Assembly (NCBI GenBank): GCA_900767495.1
Contig: CAAFZH010000068.1
Span: 1 to 11,136 of the forward strand
Origin: Clostridia bacterium
Lineage (GTDB): Bacteria > Bacillota > Clostridia > Christensenellales > Borkfalkiaceae
Length of the DNA: 11,136 nucleotides
Direction of reading: 5' to 3'
Shown here: in pieces, positions 5,444-11,136 of the stretch
Numbering within the stretch: the stretch's first letter is position 1
Layout: every line of letters starts with the position of its first letter
Program-made: the position numbers and the translations under genes
The notes under the pieces: generated by a model
Told to the model about the DNA's origin: nothing
Database searches by the model: none
What the model saw: the letters and a program-made list of their open reading frames with translations, nothing else

Positions 5444-7435
5444 ATGCAAAAAATCGGAGTATTTATATGTTGGTGCGGCAGTAACATAGCCGCCACCGTA
5501 GACGTGGAAAAACTTGCCGCGCTTATAAAAGCCGAGCCCGGCGTAGTTTATTCCGCCGATTATCAGTACATGTGTTCCGAAAACGGACAGCAACTTATAA
5601 AAAACGCCGTAAAGGAATACGGTCTTGACGGTATAGTCATAGGTTCTTGTTCGCCGAGAATGCACGAGGCTACTTTCCGTAAAGCGGCGGCGAGCGTAGG
5701 CTTAAACCCGTATATGGTGGAAGTCGCCAACTTAAGGGAACAATGTTCCTGGATTCATAAGGATAAAGACGAGGCGACCGCAAAGGCTCTTACGCTTATC
5801 CGCACGGCGATAGCCAAAGTACGCCTTAACGCTCCGCTTACCGAGGGCGAAAGTCCGGTAGTAAAGCGCGCGCTCGTGATAGGCGGCGGCATAGCGGGCA
5901 TACAAGCCGCGCTCGATATAGCCGAGGCGGGTTTCCCAGTTGATATAGTCGAGAAAAATCCCACTATCGGCGGCAGAATGGCTCAACTCGACAAAACTTT
6001 CCCCACGCTTGACTGTTCGGCTTGTATTTTAACGCCCAAAATGGTCGATTGCGCGCAAAGCGATAAAATAGACATTCTTTCCTATTCCGAAGTAGAGGAA
6101 GTCAAAGGTTTCGTAGGTAATTTCAAGGTCAAAATCCGCAAAAAGGCGAGATTCGTCGACGAAACAAAATGCACGGGCTGTAAAGTCTGTATGGAAAAAT
6201 GCCCCTCGCGCAAGGGTCTTAACGAGTTCAATATGAACCTCAATAACCGCACGGCTATTTATATACCTTTCGCGCAGGCTATACCCAACGTTGCGGTAAT
6301 CGACCCGACGCAATGCCTTAAACTTAAAACGGGCAAGTGCGGCGTATGTCAGAAATTCTGCGGCGCGGGCGCGATAAATTACGATATGAAGGACGAGTTT
6401 TTAGAGCGTGAATACGGCGCGATAGTCGTAGCCACGGGCTTCCGTCCCATAAATATAGACGCGTTCAACGAGTACGGCTATTCGGACAACAAGGACGTTA
6501 TAACCTCGCTCGAACTCGAAAGACTTATGAACGCGGCAGGTCCGACCAACGGCGTTCTGCTCCGTCCGTCGGACAACACTCACCCCAAGGTAATAACCTT
6601 TATACAATGCGTAGGCTCGCGCGACGTTTCGGGTTGCGGCAAGCCGTACTGTTCCAAAATATGCTGTATGTACACGGCTAAACACGCTATGCTCATACGC
6701 GAAAAATACCCCGATACGGAGGTACACGTTTTCTATATAGACGTGCGTACTCCCGGCAAGAACTACGACGAATTTTACCGCCGCGCGGTGGAACAATACG
6801 GCGTGGACTACATCAAGGGTATGGTCGGCAAGATTTATAACGAAAACGGCAAACTTATGGTACAGGGCAGCGACCTTATAGAGAACGAACAGGTTACTAT
6901 CGCCTCCGACCTCGTAGTGCTTGCCGTCGCGATAGAACCCGAACCGTCGGTAAGAAAAATCGCCACGCTTTTAACGGCGAGCATAGATACCAATAACTTC
7001 CTTAACGAGTCGCACCCCAAACTTCGCCCCGTGGAAAGTCCCACGGCGGGCGTATATCTCGCGGGCGTGTGCCAGGGACCCAAAGACATACCCGAAACGG
7101 TATCGCAGGCGTCGGCTTGCGCCGCCAAGGTCATAGGACTTCTGGTAAAGGATAAGTTAAAGACCAATCCGTGCGTTGCCCATTCGGACGAGAATAAGTG
7201 TAACGGTTGTTCGCAATGCGCCAACGTGTGCGCATACGGCGCGATTACCTATATAAATAAGGAATTCCGCATAGGCGGCGGAAAGACCGAAACCCGCAGA
7301 GTGGCGTCAGTCAATCCCGCGGTTTGCCAGGGTTGCGGCGCGTGTACGGTTACCTGCCCCTCGGGCGCGATGGATCTTTCGGGATTCAGCACCCGTCAGA
7401 TACTTTCGGAGGTGGAAGCGATATGCAAGAGATAA
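5444..7435 (+). CDS. hdrA: HdrA, FAD-binding electron-bifurcating subunit
   Basis: A 663-residue flavoprotein, full length for HdrA with no fused domain. Its FAD is where hydride-derived electron pairs are predicted to be split between ferredoxin and the HdrBC branch. In order: an N-terminal HdrA domain with Cys9, Cys11, Cys69 and Cys101; FAD loop GGGIAG (147-152) and IGGRMAQLDKTFP; the HdrA hallmark DCSACILTPKM (190-200); inserted ferredoxin motif Cys243/246/249/253 and Cys291/299/302/306; a cysteine-rich segment (389-408); and a C-terminal two-cluster ferredoxin domain, Cys586/589/592/596 and Cys628/631/634/638. The purine-rich AGAGAG about 8 nt upstream supports the ATG. The end overlaps the start of flxD by 13 nt, consistent with tight coupling. 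It is separated from hdrBC by a repeat-filled gap. Confidence 0.95.
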   Translation: MQKIGVFICWCGSNIAATVDVEKLAALIKAEPGVVYSADYQYMCSENGQQLIKNAVKEYGLDGIVIGSCSPRMHEATFRKAAASVGLNPYMVEVANLREQCSWIHKDKDEATAKALTLIRTAIAKVRLNAPLTEGESPVVKRALVIGGGIAGIQAALDIAEAGFPVDIVEKNPTIGGRMAQLDKTFPTLDCSACILTPKMVDCAQSDKIDILSYSEVEEVKGFVGNFKVKIRKKARFVDETKCTGCKVCMEKCPSRKGLNEFNMNLNNRTAIYIPFAQAIPNVAVIDPTQCLKLKTGKCGVCQKFCGAGAINYDMKDEFLEREYGAIVVATGFRPINIDAFNEYGYSDNKDVITSLELERLMNAAGPTNGVLLRPSDNTHPKVITFIQCVGSRDVSGCGKPYCSKICCMYTAKHAMLIREKYPDTEVHVFYIDVRTPGKNYDEFYRRAVEQYGVDYIKGMVGKIYNENGKLMVQGSDLIENEQVTIASDLVVLAVAIEPEPSVRKIATLLTASIDTNNFLNESHPKLRPVESPTAGVYLAGVCQGPKDIPETVSQASACAAKVIGLLVKDKLKTNPCVAHSDENKCNGCSQCANVCAYGAITYINKEFRIGGGKTETRRVASVNPAVCQGCGACTVTCPSGAMDLSGFSTRQILSEVEAICKR

Positions 7436-7872
7436 AAAATCAAGGCGAATTCGTGCCGAATATAGTCGCGTTTTGCTGTAACTGGTGTTCTTACGCGGGC
7501 GCGGATCTCGCAGGGTCGAGCAGACTTTCCTATCCTGCCAACGTAAAGATTATAAGAGTGCCTTGCTCGTGCAGGGTAAACCCCACGTTTATATTAAAGG
7601 CTTTCCAACGCGGAGCGGACGGCGTTATAATCTGCGGTTGCCACCCCGGCGATTGCCACTACGTAACGGGTAACTATTACGCGAGGAGAAGAACTTCGCT
7701 TTTGTTCAGTTTCCTCGATTATTTAGGCATAGAAAAAGAGCGTACCCGCGTGGAATGGGTTTCCGCGGCGGAAGGCGCAAAGTTTTCGCAGGTTATGAAC
7801 GATTTCGTTAAGCGCGTAACCGAACTGGGCGAAAACAAGAGATTAACCGATCTGAGAGTAAAAGGAGAATAA
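7423..7872 (+). CDS. flxD: MvhD/FlxD-type iron-sulfur electron-transfer subunit
   Basis: A 149-residue protein of the MvhD family, the small [2Fe-2S] subunit that delivers electrons to HdrA. The family signature FCCNWCSYAGAD (17-28) is followed by GCHPGDCHY (72-80) and WVSAAEG near the C-terminal third. A further segment reads RVPCSCRV (Cys48, Cys50), where I would expect Cys-Ser-Gly. The ATG at 7423 is chosen because GGAGGTG (7408-7414) precedes it and the family motifs start soon after; a TTG at 7324 would only add residues overlapping hdrA. It overlaps hdrA by 13 nt and ends 4 nt before flxC. With no MvhA or MvhG hydrogenase here, its donor is presumably FlxABC. Confidence 0.92.
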   Translation: MQEIKNQGEFVPNIVAFCCNWCSYAGADLAGSSRLSYPANVKIIRVPCSCRVNPTFILKAFQRGADGVIICGCHPGDCHYVTGNYYARRRTSLLFSFLDYLGIEKERTRVEWVSAAEGAKFSQVMNDFVKRVTELGENKRLTDLRVKGE

Positions 7873-7876
7873 TTTA

Positions 7877-8863
7877 ATGAGCGAACTTGAAAATGCTTTG
7901 AGAAAAAGAGCCTCCGAACTTCTCTCGGGCGGCGAAGTAAAGCGCGTTGCGGGCTGGGTTAAAGGCGAGTTTATTCACGACCCGTCCCCCGCGACTTTTG
8001 AAAACGACGAACAGTTGAAAAACTTCGTTTATAACGATTATTGCGGGGCAAACCTCTCCAAATACCTTATAAACGAGAGCAAAAAAGAGGGTAAAACGGC
8101 GGTATTTTTAAAGCCGTGCGACACTTACAGTTTTAACGAACTCGTAAAAGAACATCGCGTAGACCGCGAAAAAATTTACGTAATAGGCGTAGAGTGCCAA
8201 GGCAAACTCGATAATTACAAGATAGAAAAACTCGGCGTAACGGGCGTTACAAGCGAGAGTTACTCGGGCGATAAGGCGATTTTCGTTGGGTTAAACGGCA
8301 AAGCCGAATTTAACAAGGGCGAAGTTCTTTTAGAAAAGTGCTTAACCTGCAAGGGCAAGAAGTTTATGGTAAAGGACGAGGAGATCGTTCTTCACGAAAT
8401 GCCCGAAACTTCTTCGGACAGATTTTCCAAGGTTGCCGAACTCGAAAACATGACCGCGGACGAGCGTTTCGCTTTCTGGAAAGGCGAACTTTCGCGCTGT
8501 ATCCGTTGCAACGCCTGCCGTAACGTATGCCCCGCCTGCACCTGCGTAAAGTGCGTGTTCGATAATCAGCAATCGGGCGTGGCGGCAAAGGCTAACGACG
8601 ACGAATTCGAGGAGCAACTTTATCACATAATAAGGGCGTTCCACGTGGCGGGCAGATGTACCGACTGCGGCGAATGTTCGAGGGTCTGCCCCGAAAGAAT
8701 ACCCCTTCATCTGCTTAACAGAAAATTCATCAAGGATATAAACGCCTTGTACGGCGAATTTCAGGCGGGCGAAACCGCGGACGGCAAAACTCCGCTTACC
8801 TCTTACACCGAAAAAGACGCCGAACCTACCGAGGCGGTCGAGAAAGTCGGAGGTAAAGTATGA
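7877..8863 (+). CDS. flxC: FlxC-type iron-sulfur protein (FrhB/FdhB-like plus ferredoxin)
   Basis: A predicted electron-transfer subunit of the NAD(P)H-oxidising Flx module, 328 residues. The N-terminal part resembles the F420-hydrogenase/formate-dehydrogenase beta family: YCGANL with Cys56, KPCD with Cys81, YVIGVECQG with Cys107, and CLTC (155/158). The C-terminal part has two ferredoxin motifs, Cys208/211/214/218 (continuing as CPACTCVKC, with Cys221, 223 and 226) and Cys261/264/267/271. After about residue 295 a Glu/Thr/Lys-rich tail looks disordered. A strong AAAGGAG lies about 9 nt before the ATG, 4 nt after flxD. The stop overlaps the flxB start (ATGA). The B and C letters follow gene order relative to sulfate-reducer clusters and could be swapped; the family call is firmer. 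Confidence 0.82.
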   Translation: MSELENALRKRASELLSGGEVKRVAGWVKGEFIHDPSPATFENDEQLKNFVYNDYCGANLSKYLINESKKEGKTAVFLKPCDTYSFNELVKEHRVDREKIYVIGVECQGKLDNYKIEKLGVTGVTSESYSGDKAIFVGLNGKAEFNKGEVLLEKCLTCKGKKFMVKDEEIVLHEMPETSSDRFSKVAELENMTADERFAFWKGELSRCIRCNACRNVCPACTCVKCVFDNQQSGVAAKANDDEFEEQLYHIIRAFHVAGRCTDCGECSRVCPERIPLHLLNRKFIKDINALYGEFQAGETADGKTPLTSYTEKDAEPTEAVEKVGGKV

Positions 8864-9882
8864 TAAAGATAAAAAAATCCGACGCGAAAGCGTTTTTCGA
8901 CGCGATAGTAAAAAATTATCCGCTGTATATACCGCTTAAAAGCGGCGAGCAGACCAACTTCGGCTGGTACGACGGCGAAAAGACGGTGGATATCGCAACG
9001 CTTAAAACCGTAAAATCCCCCAAGGACGCGTTCTTCCCACAGAGCGAGAATATGATGAAATTCCGCACCGAAGGCAAGAAGATAGATATAATCGACGTGC
9101 GCGACGAAAAATCGCCGTTCGTGATTTTCGGCGTGCGCGCGTGCGACCTTAAAGCCTTCGAGGTACTCGACAACGTATTTCTTGCAGACCCCGTAGACAC
9201 TTACTATAAATCGCGCAGAGAGGCGGCGATAATATTCACGCTGGCTTGCTCCAACCCCGAAGAAAGTTGTTTCTGCACGGCGTTCGGCATAGATTCGTCC
9301 GCGCCCCAAGGCGACGCGACCTGCTATTGCGTAGGCGAATATATCTATATAAACGCCAACACTCAAAAGGCTAAAGAAGTTCTCGCGGCGGCAAAGACGG
9401 GCGAAAAAGCCGACGATAAGGCGGTAAACGAAGAAAAAGCGAGAATTAAGAGCGTTATGGAAAAACTCCCGCTTAAAGACCTCGACCTGTCCCGCTTTAA
9501 ACCCGAAAACTTAAACGAACTTTTCAATCTGCCCGTATGGCAGGAACTCTCCGAGGCGTGCCTCGGCTGCGGCGCGTGTACGTTCGTCTGCCCCACTTGT
9601 CAATGTTTCGATATAAGGGACTTTAAGACGGACAAGGATATAGTGCGTTTCCGTTGTTGGGACAGTTGCATGTATTCCGACTTCACGCAGATGGCGGCGG
9701 CAAATCCGCGTACCACGCAAATGCAAAGATATCGTCAGCGGTTTATGCACAAACTCGTGTACTATCCCGCGCAGCACGACGGATTGTATTCCTGCGTAGG
9801 TTGCGGCAGATGCGTTAAAAAATGCCCCCAACACCTCAACATAGTTAAAGTAATAAAAAAAATAGGGAGTGAAAACAAATGA
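8860..9882 (+). CDS. flxB: FlxB-type iron-sulfur protein (AsrA/sulfhydrogenase-beta family)
   Basis: A 340-residue protein related to anaerobic sulfite reductase subunit A and to the beta subunit of cytoplasmic sulfhydrogenases, which pass electrons between a flavoprotein and a partner. Landmarks are GVRACDLKAF (Cys95), CSNPEESCFC (Cys130, 137, 139), CYC (155-157), then ferredoxin motif Cys234/237/240/244 extended as CPTCQC (247/249), FRCWDSCM (266/270), and a final motif Cys312/315/318/322. A charged lysine/glutamate-rich linker lies at about 170-215. The gene overlaps both neighbours by 4 nt (ATGA at each end). AsrC, the sulfite-reducing subunit, is not present, so this is read as part of the Flx module and not as a sulfite reductase. 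Confidence 0.85.
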   Translation: MIKIKKSDAKAFFDAIVKNYPLYIPLKSGEQTNFGWYDGEKTVDIATLKTVKSPKDAFFPQSENMMKFRTEGKKIDIIDVRDEKSPFVIFGVRACDLKAFEVLDNVFLADPVDTYYKSRREAAIIFTLACSNPEESCFCTAFGIDSSAPQGDATCYCVGEYIYINANTQKAKEVLAAAKTGEKADDKAVNEEKARIKSVMEKLPLKDLDLSRFKPENLNELFNLPVWQELSEACLGCGACTFVCPTCQCFDIRDFKTDKDIVRFRCWDSCMYSDFTQMAAANPRTTQMQRYRQRFMHKLVYYPAQHDGLYSCVGCGRCVKKCPQHLNIVKVIKKIGSENK

Positions 9883-10706
9883 CAGAAGAAAATCTCATTC
9901 CCCGTATCGGCGTAGTTACCGATATAAGAAAGGACACGGCGGACGTTAAAACTTTCCGCGTAGTCGGCAGGGACGGTAAAAAACTCTTCGAGCATTTGCC
10001 CGGGCAATGCGCAATGGTATCTATCCCCGGCGTCGGCGAGTGTATGTTCTCCATAACCTCGTCGCCCACCAACGAGGAATTTATGGAATTTTCCATAAAG
10101 AAGTGCGGTTGCGTTACCGAGGTTATCCACGCCATAGAAGTAGGGCAGGAGATAACCGTTCGCGGACCTTACGGCAGAAACTTCCCCGTGGAAGGCGATT
10201 TCAAGGGCAAGGATATGCTCTTTATAGCGGGCGGCATAGGTCTTGCGCCTCTTCGCAGCGTTATAAACTATATCCGTTCGTACCGCAAAAACTACGGCAA
10301 AGTGGTAGTCGTTTACGGCGCGAGAAGTAAGGAAGATTTAGTCGATATAGACGAAATACGCAACGAGTGGGAAAACGAACCGAATTTCGAGGTATATCTC
10401 ACTATCGACCGCCCCGAAGAAGGTTGGGACGGACACGTAGGTTTCGTTCCCGCATACGTAAAGGAGTTGGGACTCGACCCGACTATGACCGCCGTTTTGT
10501 GCGGACCTCCGATAATGATAAAGTTCACGCTTGCGGGACTTCTGGAACTCGGATTTAAAAAGGAACGCGTGTATACTACGCTGGAACTTCGTATGAAGTG
10601 CGGCATAGGCAAATGCGGAAGATGCAACGTAGGCGACAAATTCGTCTGCAAGGACGGACCGGTGTTCCGTATGGACGAGTTGGACGAACTCCCCAACGAG
10701 TATTAA
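9879..10706 (+). CDS. flxA: FlxA-type FAD/NAD(P)H oxidoreductase
   Basis: The entry point for electrons: a 275-residue ferredoxin-NADP reductase-fold protein of the AsrB/HydG/PyrK group. The FAD part shows PGQCAMVSIPG and MFSITSSP (56-63), then RGPYGRNFP (95-103). The NAD(P) part shows IAGGIGLAPLRS (116-127), VVYGAR and CGPP (208-211). The C-terminal [2Fe-2S] site is Cys241, Cys246, Cys249 and Cys257. It is predicted to oxidise NAD(P)H and pass electrons to the FlxB/FlxC clusters. AGGGAG (9864-9869) lies 9 nt before the ATG, and the start overlaps the flxB stop by 4 nt. NADH versus NADPH cannot be decided by eye. Last gene of the cluster; no clear terminator follows. Confidence 0.92.
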   Translation: MTEENLIPRIGVVTDIRKDTADVKTFRVVGRDGKKLFEHLPGQCAMVSIPGVGECMFSITSSPTNEEFMEFSIKKCGCVTEVIHAIEVGQEITVRGPYGRNFPVEGDFKGKDMLFIAGGIGLAPLRSVINYIRSYRKNYGKVVVVYGARSKEDLVDIDEIRNEWENEPNFEVYLTIDRPEEGWDGHVGFVPAYVKELGLDPTMTAVLCGPPIMIKFTLAGLLELGFKKERVYTTLELRMKCGIGKCGRCNVGDKFVCKDGPVFRMDELDELPNEY

Positions 10707-10727
10707 GATTTTACCCTCGGACAAGTA

Positions 10728-10771
10728 CGTCATATCGAGCGTAAGCAAAATGCCCCGCGCCGTGTCTTATA
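10728..10771 (+). repeat. Truncated palindromic-repeat arm
   Basis: CGTCATATCGAGCGTAAGC resembles the left arm of copies 1, 4 and 7. The sequence then diverges, and a complete copy begins directly afterwards at 10772, so this is a partial tandem copy. Confidence 0.65.
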
Positions 10772-10872
10772 CGTCATATTGAGCGCAAGCGAAATATCCC
10801 ACGACCAAAGTGAGGAGAGTATATGCACCGTCAGTTCTTCGGTGGGATTCTTCACTATCGTTCAGAATGACG
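10772..10872 (+). repeat. Palindromic interspersed repeat, copy 7
   Basis: A 101-bp unit with left arm CGTCATATTGAGCGCAAGCG and a right arm that includes GTTCAGAATGACG. The right arm is a different type from those of copies 1-5. Its inverted counterpart lies at 11017-11113, so these two copies face each other. Confidence 0.82.
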
Positions 10873-10882
10873 TAAGGCTTTG

Positions 10883-10931
10883 CTTCCTCCTTCGGGGGAA
10901 GTGGCACGAAGTGCCGATAGGGGATAAAAAG
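10883..10931 (+). repeat. Two-hairpin repeat, copy 3 (variant second hairpin)
   Basis: The first hairpin (CTTCCTCCTTCGGGGGAAG) and the tail (CGATAGGGGATAAAAAG) match copies at 4980 and 5153. The second hairpin is GGCAC-GAA-GTGCC (10903-10915) in place of TCGGC-AAC-GCCGA. Both strands of the stem changed together, so pairing is kept. Confidence 0.82.
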
Positions 10932-11016
10932 TGCGGAAAACGATAGTTTTAACGCGTAAGCGTTAAGTGCCGAATAGCCGCAGGCGCGGCAATCTCCCGG
11001 GAGGGTAGTAAAATCA

Positions 11017-11113
11017 TGTCATTCTGAACGAAGTGAAGAATCCCACCGAAGAACTGACGGGCATATACTGCTCACTTAAGTCGTGGGATCTTTCGCTTGC
11101 GCTCAATATGACG
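11017..11113 (-). repeat. Palindromic interspersed repeat, copy 8 (inverted)
   Basis: A 97-bp unit that, read on the minus strand, matches copy 7 in both arms. Plus-strand ends are TGTCATTCTGAACGAAG and GCGCTCAATATGACG. It pairs with 10772-10872 as a long inverted repeat flanking the two-hairpin element. Confidence 0.82.
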
Positions 11114-11136
11114 TCAAAGAAAAATCCGTCCTTCTG

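Larger units (their letters stand above)
10707..11136. other. Repeat-rich region after flxA
   Basis: No gene is seen. The stretch holds a lone repeat arm, a full palindromic repeat, a two-hairpin repeat variant, a short hairpin TTAACGC-GTAA-GCGTTAA (10949-10966), a 20-bp inverted fragment of the copy-1 core (10986-11005), and an inverted palindromic repeat. No consensus promoter or T-tract terminator was found. Confidence 0.7.

Noticed and set aside
7324..7422. N-terminal extension of flxD from TTG 7324
   Set aside because: It would lie wholly within hdrA, matches nothing in the MvhD family, and the ATG at 7423 has a GGAGGTG ribosome binding site.
7423..7872. Hydrogenase-linked Mvh complex
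   Set aside because: The MvhD-family subunit is present, but no MvhA or MvhG with NiFe-hydrogenase motifs is encoded in the window; FlxA supplies an NAD(P)H entry point instead.
8860..10706. Anaerobic sulfite reductase operon asrABC
   Set aside because: AsrA- and AsrB-like proteins are present, but the catalytic AsrC siroheme subunit is not. The neighbours are hdrA, flxD and flxC, which fits the Flx module.

Overview
The window is a compact metabolic locus, all genes on the plus strand, most likely from an uncultured anaerobic Firmicutes/Clostridia-type bacterium. That placement is inference from the consensus sigma-A promoter, AGGAG-type ribosome binding sites, oxygen-sensitive iron-sulfur enzymes and palindromic repeats of a kind common in such genomes. 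No rRNA or other taxonomic marker is present.

Layout. 1-520: two ~110-bp palindromic repeats, then a hairpin-rich stretch without a gene. 521-1000: a small HNH-family protein. 1003-1165: a nested palindrome made of perfect 16-bp outer arms around another repeat copy. 1166-1434: a palindrome, a terminator and a very strong promoter with a 29-bp dyad over its -10. 1435-4944: mdh-fumC-hdrB-hdrC, tightly packed. 4945-5443: a 499-bp gap filled with repeats. 5444-10706: hdrA-flxD-flxC-flxB-flxA, with overlapping or near-abutting ends. 10707-11136: more repeats, partly inverted.

How the genes work together. hdrABC plus flxABCD encode a complete predicted flavin-based electron-bifurcating complex of the HdrABC-FlxABCD type. 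NAD(P)H would be oxidised by FlxA. Electrons would pass through FlxB, FlxC and FlxD to the FAD of HdrA, then split between ferredoxin and a disulfide (or another acceptor) reduced at the two non-cubane clusters of HdrB, reached through HdrC. Every expected cysteine motif is intact. No hydrogenase (MvhAG), DsrC, sulfite reductase or methanogenesis gene is in view, so the physiological disulfide is unknown.

Unusually, hdrBC share an apparent transcription unit with an LDH-fold malate dehydrogenase and class II fumarase, which together interconvert oxaloacetate, malate and fumarate. A link between fumarate metabolism and thiol/disulfide redox is the main functional hypothesis here. It is inference: no fumarate reductase flavoprotein is encoded in the window.

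The second notable layer is the repeats. One modular family of ~100-113-bp imperfect palindromes has interchangeable arms. A second 49-51-bp two-hairpin family has one stem that varies in a compensatory way. Together they occupy every long intergenic gap, including the one that splits hdrBC from hdrA.
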